A DNA stretch of 64,000 bases from the NCBI RefSeq assembly GCF_900099995.1, contig NZ_FNCZ01000001.1, forward strand, positions 1,178,001-1,242,000, read 5' to 3'. Both the position numbers and the translations under genes were made by a program. The notes below the pieces were generated by a model. The model saw only the letters and a list, made by a program, of their open reading frames with translations. It was not told where the DNA came from and did not search any database. The stretch is from Winogradskyella thalassocola. Lineage in GTDB: Bacteria > Bacteroidota > Bacteroidia > Flavobacteriales > Flavobacteriaceae. Of the stretch, positions 44,590 to 52,208 are shown one piece after another; the stretch's first letter is position 1; each line of letters begins with the position of its first letter.

Positions 44590-46119
44590 CTATTCTAGTG
44601 GCATTACTTTAAATTCTTTTATGGCTTTATTAGGTTCAATAATATTATAACCTTTCCAAAACTCAGGATCGTATTGGTTTAGTTGTGTTGGTGTCACCTG
44701 TGATTTTTCATTGAAATTTTGAAAATCAGACTCAGAAATGGCATTGGTTTCAAAGACAATAAGTTCTGTTTTTTCAATATTTCTAACGATAAAATGAATG
44801 TCTCCTTTTAATTCATTTTGTTTGCGTCTGCCTTTTACATTTTTGTTTTTCTCTACAATTTTTATTGGTCGCTTAACTCCTACTAATTGACCTAAAGATT
44901 CATCTTTGTATTTTAGAGTATATTTTTCATTGTCGTTTTTTTGAAAGATGATAGTCCCTTCCTTTAAGTATTTTTTCATAGAAATGCCTAGAAGAGAAAA
45001 CTTACTAAGGGGCTTCACATTTTTATAATCAACTCTTACAACCGCAAAGTCTTCAGTGTTCACATACATGGTGCCAGAAAAGTCTTCACTTCGTTTGGGC
45101 TTAAATGGAATGACATATACGAACATATCATTGATATAAGCATAATCTGCGATTTCAAATTCGTACCGTCTAGATTTATGAATAAAATTGAGGTCATTAT
45201 CATCATCGATAAAATTATTGTTTTCAAAATTATGAATCTGCATTTTTCGCCAATGTAAAAAGCCGATTTTACGGATCGAATCTTTTTTCTTTTGTTCGGC
45301 AAGTAAAGCATCAGTAGCGGCTTCCTCTTTTTCATTTGTGTCGCCAAATAAAGACGAATCTATATCCTCTTTTACACTAAACCAACCCGATTTGATTTTA
45401 AAATACGAATCGCGTTTTACATACTTTTTAAAGATCTCGTTAAAGCGTTTTTCGTAGTTATCCATATTGATATCTTTAGATTTATCATATAAATAACAAG
45501 CTTTTAAGATGTCCATTTTTTGAGAGGCCTTTGGGGCGATTTCACCGTAAATTTCACCTAAAATTTCAGTGTGATTACTATTTGTTTTAGGCATTATTTG
45601 AAGCAAACTATCTATTAATTGCTGATTAAATTCGGGTATGGTCGACTTTTCTAAAGTGACATTGTACTTGTCCATTTCAGTATAATAGGATGTTCTATAA
45701 AAGAGTTTGCGTTTATTATAACTGAAGTCATAATTAACAGTTAAGCCTTCCTTTATTTTATCTAAAATTTCGTCAATCGTGTAGTTTTTATTGGTGACTA
45801 ATACTTCCGATAAATCCACAGATTTTGACTTTAAGTAAATAGGGGAATTGTTGAAGTTAAGAAGTGGAATTCGTTTTTCTTCATAACCCAAACAACTTAT
45901 CATTAGCGAGTCGGTTGCTTTTATGGCACGTGTAATACTGATGTTGAATTCTCCATTATCATTACTGATAACTCCATTCTTTGAGTTGAACTGAATCGTT
46001 GCAAAGGCAATGGCTTGTTCTGTTTTAGAGTCTAGTAATGTTGAAGAAAAGGTTTCCTGTCCGTAAGATTGCGACGCTAAAAATAGCATACACGCAATGA
46101 TGATTTGATTGATTTTCAT
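44590..46119 (-). CDS. secreted carboxypeptidase-regulatory-like domain protein
   Basis: 509 residues. A signal peptide (cleavage after QSYGQ, about residue 21) is followed by one CarboxypepD_reg domain (IAFATIQFNSKNG, NDNGEFNI, LMISCLGYEE), a linker beginning LVTNKNYTIDEIL, and an all-beta C-terminal half. No barrel is evident. Such proteins are common in flavobacteria and are probably periplasmic-face envelope proteins of unknown function. It converges within 6 bp of the BamA-like gene. Confidence 0.75.
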   Translation of the reverse strand: MKINQIIIACMLFLASQSYGQETFSSTLLDSKTEQAIAFATIQFNSKNGVISNDNGEFNISITRAIKATDSLMISCLGYEEKRIPLLNFNNSPIYLKSKSVDLSEVLVTNKNYTIDEILDKIKEGLTVNYDFSYNKRKLFYRTSYYTEMDKYNVTLEKSTIPEFNQQLIDSLLQIMPKTNSNHTEILGEIYGEIAPKASQKMDILKACYLYDKSKDINMDNYEKRFNEIFKKYVKRDSYFKIKSGWFSVKEDIDSSLFGDTNEKEEAATDALLAEQKKKDSIRKIGFLHWRKMQIHNFENNNFIDDDNDLNFIHKSRRYEFEIADYAYINDMFVYVIPFKPKRSEDFSGTMYVNTEDFAVVRVDYKNVKPLSKFSLLGISMKKYLKEGTIIFQKNDNEKYTLKYKDESLGQLVGVKRPIKIVEKNKNVKGRRKQNELKGDIHFIVRNIEKTELIVFETNAISESDFQNFNEKSQVTPTQLNQYDPEFWKGYNIIEPNKAIKEFKVMPLE

Positions 46120-46202
46120 GATGATGTATTGGTTGGTTGATTACTGCCAAAGTATATGATTAGCAGAGTTTAGAGAGCCAATTTAATCTTTTGTTAAGTA
46201 AG

Positions 46203-46253
46203 ATTTATCTTAAGTTTAACATCTTTAAGATAAATTAAGAATTCAATTTAAGA
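46203..46253. repeat. inverted repeat with TTAAGA direct repeats in a divergent promoter region
   Basis: ATTTATCTTAA (46203-46213) and TTAAGATAAAT (46225-46235) form a perfect 11-bp inverted repeat. TTAAGA recurs at 46225, 46235 and 46248. The site lies between two divergent genes, 25 bases or more upstream of the -7 box at 46278, a typical operator position. The core ATCTTAA is shared with the palindrome at 26706. Confidence 0.4.
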
Positions 46254-46277
46254 ATGTATTTATTAGAAATTAAGCTT

Positions 46278-46285
46278 TAGCTTTG
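46278..46285 (+). promoter_or_regulatory. -7 promoter box (TAGCTTTG)
   Basis: An exact TAnnTTTG match 17 bases before the ATG at 46303. No clear -33 element was seen. Confidence 0.5.
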
Positions 46286-46302
46286 ATGAAAAATGAAGTG
46301 AT

Positions 46303-47034
46303 ATGAGAACATTAGCGATTGGGGATATTCATGGTGGATTAAGAGGTTTAACTCAAATTATAGATAGAGCACATGTGAACTCTGAGGATGCTTTGATTTT
46401 TTTAGGAGATTATGTTGATGGCTGGAGTGACTCTGCACAAGTGATTCAATATTTAATTGAATTGTCTAAAACCAATACCTGTGTTTTTATAAAAGGAAAT
46501 CACGATGTTTGGTGCGAACAATGGTTGGCCTCAGGTATTATAAATGATGTGTGGTTTAAACATGGAGGCAAGGAGACCATTGAAAGTTATGATGGGTTTT
46601 CTAAAGATCAAAAATTAATGCATCTTGATTTTTTTGAGGGCATGCCGTTATATCATCTCGATACAGAAAATAGATTATTTGTGCATGCAGGTTTTACGTC
46701 TATGTATCGTGTGGAGCGCGAGTTACACAAAGAAAATTTCTATTTTGATAGAACGCTATGGGAAATGGCATTAACCATGGATAAAAATATTGAACCAAAT
46801 TCAAAAATTTATCCAAATCGTTTAAAGCATTATTCTGAAATTTATATTGGTCATACACCTACCATTAATTTTGGTGAAGACCAACCGATGAATTGTGGTA
46901 ATATTTGGAATGTAGATACAGGAGCAACCTTTACAGGGAAATTATCTGCTATAGATATCGATACCAAGGAAGTTTTTCAGAGTGATAAAGTCATGGATTT
47001 GTATTCTGATGAATTAGGACGAAATAAGAAATAG
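46303..47034 (+). CDS. PPP-type metallophosphatase
   Basis: 243 residues of the calcineurin-like family, close to PrpE/ApaH-type serine/threonine phosphatases. The complete metal motifs are GDIHGGLRG at residue 7, GDYVDGW near 36, GNHDVW near 68, HAGFT near 128 and GHTPT near 188. It is cytoplasmic. The substrate may be a phosphoprotein or a dinucleoside polyphosphate. The following lipoprotein gene starts 3 bp later. Confidence 0.9.
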   Translation: MRTLAIGDIHGGLRGLTQIIDRAHVNSEDALIFLGDYVDGWSDSAQVIQYLIELSKTNTCVFIKGNHDVWCEQWLASGIINDVWFKHGGKETIESYDGFSKDQKLMHLDFFEGMPLYHLDTENRLFVHAGFTSMYRVERELHKENFYFDRTLWEMALTMDKNIEPNSKIYPNRLKHYSEIYIGHTPTINFGEDQPMNCGNIWNVDTGATFTGKLSAIDIDTKEVFQSDKVMDLYSDELGRNKK

Positions 47035-47037
47035 TAA

Positions 47038-47505
47038 ATGAAAAAAATATTAGGTACATTATTCGGATTGATTCTCTTTAGTTGTAGTTCTGCTGTTGAA
47101 GTTAATTACGAAGTTTTGACTTTTGAATTAGCTAAAGAACAAATGAATTTAGCTGAGTATTCAAACAGAAAAATTTTTGAAAACAAACAAGAGACTTCAT
47201 TGAGTAGTTTTGAATTAATAGTGCTCAATGAGTTGTTAGATTCAAGTATAAACACATATAATAAAAATCATCCAGATTTTAAAAATATTGATATTAAGGG
47301 ATACAATTTCTTCTATATTCCAACGAAAAACGATAAAAATGAAAAATGGATATTTATTTATGGTCTATGTAGTTATGAACCCGAATTGAATAGAACACTC
47401 AGTCAGTTTTTCTTAGTAGATGATGGTGGAAGTTGTTATATTCAAACAGTAATTAATTTGACTAAAAATGTCGAGGGTTGGATTGCTATTAATAGCAGAG
47501 CTTAA
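47038..47505 (+). CDS. lipoprotein of unknown function
   Basis: 155 residues with a lipoprotein signal (LILFSCSSA, Cys16). The mature part has mixed charge with no recognised domain. Its gene lies 3 bp after the phosphatase, and its final 4 bases overlap the convergent glycosyltransferase gene, marking the right edge of the plus-strand block. Confidence 0.65.
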   Translation: MKKILGTLFGLILFSCSSAVEVNYEVLTFELAKEQMNLAEYSNRKIFENKQETSLSSFELIVLNELLDSSINTYNKNHPDFKNIDIKGYNFFYIPTKNDKNEKWIFIYGLCSYEPELNRTLSQFFLVDDGGSCYIQTVINLTKNVEGWIAINSRA

Positions 47506-48284
47506 CAAACATACTTCTTATAATAAGCCAATAACTCATCAGCCGAAGCACCAAACCATTTCTTTACATAAATCGTCCAGAAGTGATATTGTAGTTTCCA
47601 AACACCATGTTTACGATAGAGTCGTGCTGAGGTTATTAATTTTTTATTGATGACTGTAAATTCATTCCGAGCATACAATTCATTAATCAGAATATTGTCT
47701 TCGTAGATAATATAGTTCTCATTATAACCACCAATGTCGTTAAATAGTGTTTTTGTAATAAACTGACTTTGATCGCCACCTCTACTAGCACGCCAAGAAA
47801 ATTGGGTAAGCCAACTGGCTAAACGTAACCACCAATGGTTGCTGTCAAATTGCATTCTAAAACAACCTGCTTGGTTCTCTTTTTGGACTTCATTTATAAT
47901 AAGTTGATCAAAGTCTTTAGGTGGGAAAGAATCGGCATGAAGAAAATACAGAATAGTTCCGGTTGCATGTTTTGCCCCCAAATTCATTTGTTTTGCTCTT
48001 CCTTTTTCTGAATGAATTAGTTGTATGTCAGTTCGAGTGAAATTCTTTTTTTGGAATTTTGTATCGAGAACATCTGAAAAAGCTTCTCGATACAATTCTT
48101 CACTGCGTTCAGAATCACTCGAAGTGACGAAGTCTTTAACAATGTCCAAAGTCCCATCCGTACTACCTCCATCAACCACAATGATTTCAGAAATGTTCTT
48201 AGACAACGAATTCTCAATTAAATGCGTTAACAATCGACCTATACTATCGACTTCATTTAAAACAGGAATAATAATACTAATCAT
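47502..48284 (-). CDS. GT2 glycosyltransferase, TIGR04283 (rSAM/selenodomain-associated transferase 2) type, with in-frame repeat insertion
   Basis: 260 residues. GT2 signatures are IIIPVLNEVDSIG, VVDGGSTDGTLDIV (about 36-49), EKGRAKQMNLGA (about 93-104) and LHADSFPP. Relatives have the first two blocks joined by a short strand. Here residues 53-86 are an extra 34 residues encoded by a palindromic element at 48027-48128; without them KDF runs straight into IQLIHSEKGRA with normal spacing. The frame is open, so the protein may still work. This transferase type co-occurs with ArsS-family radical SAM genes, as here, and probably handles a sugar in arsenosugar synthesis. Confidence 0.88.
   Translation of the reverse strand: MISIIIPVLNEVDSIGRLLTHLIENSLSKNISEIIVVDGGSTDGTLDIVKDFVTSSDSERSEELYREAFSDVLDTKFQKKNFTRTDIQLIHSEKGRAKQMNLGAKHATGTILYFLHADSFPPKDFDQLIINEVQKENQAGCFRMQFDSNHWWLRLASWLTQFSWRASRGGDQSQFITKTLFNDIGGYNENYIIYEDNILINELYARNEFTVINKKLITSARLYRKHGVWKLQYHFWTIYVKKWFGASADELLAYYKKYVC
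48027..48128 (-). repeat. 102-bp palindromic element inserted in frame in a glycosyltransferase gene
   Basis: Outer arms GTCAGTTCGAGTGA (48027-48040) and TCACTCGAAGTGAC (48115-48128) pair over 14 bp with one mismatch. Inner arms TTGTATCGAGAA (48059-48070) and TTCTCGATACAA (48084-48095) pair perfectly. The length is exactly 34 codons. Similar sequences are familiar to me as intergenic repeats in marine flavobacteria (from memory, not checked). No transposase is present, so any movement would depend on factors elsewhere. Confidence 0.85.
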
Positions 48285-48316
48285 ATAGTACTTACGATAA
48301 ATTTATGACCGTAGTT

Positions 48317-49201
48317 TTAATCATTTAAATCCCAATTGTAATCGGTGTAACTTTTTTTAGCAGACTCTGAAATGGTAATGTCTGAGTATTGATTTAAGAA
48401 ATCAATTAAACTTCCACTTTGTTCAAAGTCTTTTTTAAACCATTTAAAGATTTTCGAAATTTTGATTTGGTCTTTTGAAAGTTCATTTTTAGTTGAATCC
48501 GCTAAAAATTCCTTTGTGGCTTTGGTTAATTGTGCGTCTAAGTTTGAAGCAGTGAAGGCTTCATTTTGCAATTTCGGACAAGATACAGAAGCACAAACAA
48601 TAGCAAAATGAATGCGTGGTTCATCCATGTTTCTAAGAATCTTGTGCTCAATATCATTAAGATTTTGCCAAGTATCACCAAATTTCCAAAGTCGTTGATC
48701 CCAAGGATCTTTAATGTCTTTAATGCTTTTTGTTGGGTAATTTCTTAGAATTAAATCTACGGTAAGAGCGTTATAAGCGTTTATCCAATAGGCTAGTTTT
48801 TGTGTTTTCATCCATTCTTCAGTTGGAAGATTTTTGGATAAATAAGTTATGTATTCTTTGAGTTTCTTTTTGTCTCTTTGAATTCCGTTGTAGTTAACAT
48901 TACCTATATCAGAAACATGACTTTGTAATAATTCTTGCCATTTTTCATGACTTGTTATTTTGATAACGTAGACATTGTCATGAAGTTTTTTTGTTTTTAA
49001 TATATAATCAGAACTGTCATTTAGTTTGTTGTTATTTTTAGACTCAATGGGGTTATCAATTTTAACATCAACTAACTTTGACGTTTCGGTCATTTCAACA
49101 ACTTCTACTGTTACATTTTTCTGATTTTCAGTTGTTTTTTGTAATCCACTACATGATGATGTAAATATTAAGGTGACGATTAAGACTGATAAATATTTCA
49201 T
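48317..49201 (-). CDS. DUF547 lipoprotein
   Basis: 294 residues with a lipoprotein signal (IFTSSCSGL, Cys17). The DUF547 region runs from about residue 110 to 260, with KLAYWINAYNALTVDLIL, HFAIVCASVSCPKL and LSKIFKWFKKDF-like elements. DUF547 has a papain/transglutaminase-like outline but unproven activity. It often lies near the rSAM/selenodomain transferases, consistent with this locus. A role on the envelope side is inference. Confidence 0.88.
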   Translation of the reverse strand: MKYLSVLIVTLIFTSSCSGLQKTTENQKNVTVEVVEMTETSKLVDVKIDNPIESKNNNKLNDSSDYILKTKKLHDNVYVIKITSHEKWQELLQSHVSDIGNVNYNGIQRDKKKLKEYITYLSKNLPTEEWMKTQKLAYWINAYNALTVDLILRNYPTKSIKDIKDPWDQRLWKFGDTWQNLNDIEHKILRNMDEPRIHFAIVCASVSCPKLQNEAFTASNLDAQLTKATKEFLADSTKNELSKDQIKISKIFKWFKKDFEQSGSLIDFLNQYSDITISESAKKSYTDYNWDLND

Positions 49202-49228
49202 GTATGGTGTTTTTATATGTTAGTAGTA

Positions 49229-50137
49229 TTATTCTGAACTCTTGATGTCCTGCTTTTTAGAAAACGCAGGATACAATTCTTGTTTTAAAAAATCTTTAGG
49301 AAAATTTTCATCACCTTCAAAACCGAGTTCAATATCTCTACCATCGTGTGGTATATAATCGGTTTTAAAAATGTAATCCCATAGACTTAACGTTAGTCCA
49401 AAGTTGACACCATACCTTACATCTTCAGGTAATTCTTTAACATGATGCCATATATGCATTTTAGGATTATTGAAAATGTATTTTAAAACACCATAATCCC
49501 AACCCAAATTAGCATGATTGAGATGACCAATAGCAATACTAAAGAAATAGACGATAGCAACATCTTGTGCATCAAAACCTCCGATGATTGCGATAGGAAT
49601 GTAAAGTATAGATTTATAAACTACAGGTTCCATCCAATGGTAGCGCAAGTGTGCCGCAAAGCCCATTTCTTTTACAGAATGATGCACTTTATGGAAATTC
49701 CATAGCCATTCAAAACGGTGTAAAAGCCGATGCGTATTCCATTGTACAAAATCTGAAACAATAAAAAAGATAAATAAGCCTAACCATTTAGGAAGTTCAT
49801 CAACATCAAAAAGTTGAAAGCTTGAAGCTGACAAACCAACAACGCCTAAAATATCATTAAATAGTTCTGAAACCGTATTAGATAAGGCAATGAAAACAAT
49901 AAGATTCAATAAAAAGAAATTGAAAAACATGTAAAATGTATCTAGCCAAAAATCTTTTCGGAATAAGGCTTGCTCTTTTCTCCAAGGAAATGCAATTTCT
50001 AGAATCCAAACTAGAACAGAAATAAGGATAAGTCCATAAAAAAAGTTATCCCAATGATTGAGATCAATGAGTTCGTATTTGAGGTAATTCCAATATCCGG
50101 AATAAGAATTTTTAATGAGGTCTAAGTACTTTTCCAT
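49229..50137 (-). CDS. sterol desaturase/fatty acid hydroxylase family membrane oxygenase
   Basis: 302 residues with about five hydrophobic segments. Di-iron His clusters are HRLLHR, HKVHHS, a single His in RYHWMEP, and MHIWHHVKE. The family (which includes alkylglycerol monooxygenase and sterol C-4/C-5 enzymes) hydroxylates or desaturates lipids in the membrane with oxygen. No substrate can be named; a link to lipid-bound arsenosugars would be speculation. It sits in the middle of the minus-strand arsenosugar run. Confidence 0.85.
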   Translation of the reverse strand: MEKYLDLIKNSYSGYWNYLKYELIDLNHWDNFFYGLILISVLVWILEIAFPWRKEQALFRKDFWLDTFYMFFNFFLLNLIVFIALSNTVSELFNDILGVVGLSASSFQLFDVDELPKWLGLFIFFIVSDFVQWNTHRLLHRFEWLWNFHKVHHSVKEMGFAAHLRYHWMEPVVYKSILYIPIAIIGGFDAQDVAIVYFFSIAIGHLNHANLGWDYGVLKYIFNNPKMHIWHHVKELPEDVRYGVNFGLTLSLWDYIFKTDYIPHDGRDIELGFEGDENFPKDFLKQELYPAFSKKQDIKSSE

Positions 50138-50142
50138 GTTTG

Positions 50143-50165
50143 TTTCCTGAGTAGGCAGGAATTTC
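50143..50165. repeat. degenerate copy of the CCTGCGAAGGCAGGAA repeat
   Basis: CCTGAGTAGGCAGGAA with flanking T-rich ends matches the arm of the 59904-59964 repeat except at two positions. It lies directly upstream of the sterol desaturase family gene. Confidence 0.5.
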
Positions 50166-50174
50166 TTTTGTTAT

Positions 50175-50201
50175 CCTACAAGGTTTTTAAAACCTTGTAG
50201 G
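50175..50201. repeat. 27-bp perfect palindromic repeat (CCTACAAGGTTTT family)
   Basis: CCTACAAGGTTTT, a single T, then AAAACCTTGTAGG: a 13-bp perfect inverted repeat. Related copies occur at 50224-50251 and 63897-63924, so it is a dispersed REP-like element. It may also act as a terminator between two minus-strand genes. Confidence 0.75.
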
Positions 50202-50223
50202 TATTATTCTAGTATTTATAGGG

Positions 50224-50251
50224 TCAACAAGGTTTTTAAATCTTTGCAGGT
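50224..50251. repeat. degenerate copy of the CCTACAAGGTTTT repeat
   Basis: CAACAAGGTTTTTAAATC then TTTGCAGGT aligns with the perfect copy 23 bp to its left but has lost symmetry at several positions. It ends 6 bp before the end of the nucleoside phosphorylase gene. Confidence 0.55.
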
Positions 50252-50256
50252 CTTTT

Positions 50257-51069
50257 TTATAAGGTCTTAATCAACTCTTTAAAAAGTGTAATCATATTGG
50301 GTTCTGCTTTTCCGGCCATAGCAATGATTTCAGAAATATCAACGGGTTTTAAATTTTCCGGATCACATTCGTCTGTTAACACAGAAACGGCAGCAACCTT
50401 TAAATTCAAGTGATTTGCCACAATAATTTCTGGAACCGTACTCATGCCAACAGCATCAGATCCCATGATTTTTAACATGCGATATTCAGCACGTGTTTCT
50501 AATTGCGGTCCAACAACACTAGCATAAACACCTTTATGTAATGTAATATTATGTTCTTTTGCGATATTTTCAAATTTAGAATTGATATCAGCATCATAAG
50601 GAGCGCTCATGTCTGTAAAACGTTCTCCTAGTTCTGAAACGCCTTTAAATGCTAAAGGTGAACCGCCTTGAAGATTAATATGATCGTCAATAAGCATTAA
50701 TTCTCCTTTTTTATAATCGAGATTAATGGCGCCAGAAGCATTAGAAACCAATAAGGTTGTTATACCTAATTTCTCCATAATTCTCACCGGAAACGTTACA
50801 TCTTGTAATGAGTAACCTTCATAAACATGAAAACGACCTTGCATAACAACCACCTTTTTACCTTCTAAAATGCCGTAAATAAGTTTGCCTTTATGAAACT
50901 CTACGGTTGCTGTAGGAAAGTTTGGAATGTGATTATAACTTGCTTCGGCTATGATGTCAATTTCATCAACTAATTGTCCTAAACCGGTACCTAAAATGAT
51001 TCCGATTTCGGGTTGATCAAAGCCTTTGCTTTGTAAATATTCTGTGCTTTCTATTATTTGGTCAATCAT
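50257..51069 (-). CDS. purine nucleoside phosphorylase, trimeric type, predicted adenine-accepting
   Basis: 270 residues. Signatures are GIILGTGLG (22-30), GRFHVYEG (79-86), NASGAINL, GPQLETRAEYR with Glu191, and GMSTVPEI. Residue 233 is Asp (SVLTDECDPE) where human PNP has Asn243 (LITNKV); Asp there is characteristic of 6-aminopurine recognition, as in methylthioadenosine phosphorylase. The ATG at 51069 was chosen because the upstream 19 codons read as unrelated sequence; it overlaps the preceding transferase gene by 8 bases. In this locus it could release adenine from a 5'-deoxyadenosyl arsenical (inference). Confidence 0.92.
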   Translation of the reverse strand: MIDQIIESTEYLQSKGFDQPEIGIILGTGLGQLVDEIDIIAEASYNHIPNFPTATVEFHKGKLIYGILEGKKVVVMQGRFHVYEGYSLQDVTFPVRIMEKLGITTLLVSNASGAINLDYKKGELMLIDDHINLQGGSPLAFKGVSELGERFTDMSAPYDADINSKFENIAKEHNITLHKGVYASVVGPQLETRAEYRMLKIMGSDAVGMSTVPEIIVANHLNLKVAAVSVLTDECDPENLKPVDISEIIAMAGKAEPNMITLFKELIKTL

Positions 51070-51691
51070 TAAGTTGCTGTATTTTTTCTTGTAATTTATT
51101 GTTCGATTTATAAAAGTCTGAAGCAATTAAGTCTTCATAAGTATCAATATCGTTTAAAGTGTCTAAGGTACCAACTGAAATTTGATTACTCTGTAACTCT
51201 TGTAACGTTAATTCTAATAAATTGGGTTGACTCCATGGTTTATTGGTGAAAATTTCGGTATTCAATTTAGACATACCTACTAAATAATAACCACCATCTT
51301 CTGCTGGTCCAAAAACCACTTCATTAGTGTTTAAAGCCTCTAACCCGTTTTTTATGTGAGCGACATCTATATCTGGTAAATCAGAACCAACTAAAACGAT
51401 GTTGTTATAGCCAGCACCAAAGCCATCTTTAAAAGCATTAAGCATGCGTTCTCCTAAATCAGCTCCATGTTGCACCACTTTATATTCCCCTTTCCATTGG
51501 TCATCTACAATAGCATTAGAAAAATAAATGCGTTTATCTATGTCTAATTTCTGAGTTGCTTTTTCTGTGATTTTTACCAACTCGGTGTACACTTCAAACG
51601 CACCAAAATCGCCAATGGTTTTAGCGAGTCTTGTTTTTACAGTTCCTAATTTTATGTTTTTGACAAACACAATAACAAGTGATTTATTCAT
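51062..51691 (-). CDS. DUF2064 glycosyltransferase-like protein, TIGR04282 (rSAM/selenodomain-associated transferase 1) type
   Basis: 209 residues with a CofC-like nucleotidyl/glycosyltransferase fold: VIVFVKNIKLGTVKTRLAK at the N-terminus, HGADLGERM, VLVGSDLPDI and FGPAEDGGYYLVG. The family co-occurs with ArsS-type radical SAM genes. A second paralogue lies at 59218-59898. It overlaps both the phosphorylase gene and the rhodanese gene by 8 bases, so these three are an operon. Confidence 0.9.
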   Translation of the reverse strand: MNKSLVIVFVKNIKLGTVKTRLAKTIGDFGAFEVYTELVKITEKATQKLDIDKRIYFSNAIVDDQWKGEYKVVQHGADLGERMLNAFKDGFGAGYNNIVLVGSDLPDIDVAHIKNGLEALNTNEVVFGPAEDGGYYLVGMSKLNTEIFTNKPWSQPNLLELTLQELQSNQISVGTLDTLNDIDTYEDLIASDFYKSNNKLQEKIQQLND

Positions 51692-52178
51692 AGATTTTAA
51701 TGCCTTTTAATAACCATTTACTCCAATCTTTAGAGTAAGCGTGTACGTAATCTGTTTCATTTCCTTCTGAATCTAATAGAGGAAAATTGTTGTTCTTCCA
51801 TTCAAAAATACCACCAAATAAATTGTAAACATTGGTGTAACCTTTCTTTTTAAGTTGTTCTGCAATGTCTTCAGATCGAATACCAACAGAACAATAGATT
51901 ACAATAGTTTTTGAAGTATCTGGAATTGATTTTACGACAGTATCTAAATCAAAATCATCATAACCAACATAAGTTGAGTTAGGGATATGACTTACATTAT
52001 ATTCTTTAATTTCTCTGGCGTCCAATAAAATAGCATCAGTTTTTGGCATTGCCAATTCTTGAACAGAAATATAAGGAATACGCTCTTTATTATGAGTTTT
52101 TAATAACTCTTGAAGGGTTTCTTGGCTATTTCCAAAGCAACTTAAGAGTAAAAACGATAAGATAATGAGGTTTCGCAT
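51684..52178 (-). CDS. rhodanese-like lipoprotein
   Basis: 164 residues with a short export signal whose LLLSC (Cys14) looks like a lipobox. The rhodanese domain has the active-site loop CSVGIRS at about residue 105 and GGIFEWKNNNFPL near the end. Rhodaneses move sulfane sulfur or reduce arsenate; the Cys-loop here is seven residues, closer to sulfur-transfer members. An envelope location is predicted. It is coupled to the transferase gene by overlap, which suggests a role in the same pathway. Confidence 0.87.
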   Translation of the reverse strand: MRNLIILSFLLLSCFGNSQETLQELLKTHNKERIPYISVQELAMPKTDAILLDAREIKEYNVSHIPNSTYVGYDDFDLDTVVKSIPDTSKTIVIYCSVGIRSEDIAEQLKKKGYTNVYNLFGGIFEWKNNNFPLLDSEGNETDYVHAYSKDWSKWLLKGIKIYE

Positions 52179-52208
52179 TTCTAATTAGTATAAATAATTG
52201 GGTTAACC

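Noticed and set aside
48027-48128. Frameshift or pseudogene in the TIGR04283-type transferase
   Set aside because: The insertion is exactly 34 codons with no stop, and conserved motifs on both sides stay in frame.
51070-51126. Longer N-terminus for the purine nucleoside phosphorylase
   Set aside because: The extra 19 codons overlap the transferase gene and lack family resemblance; the ATG at 51069 precedes the usual start of the fold.
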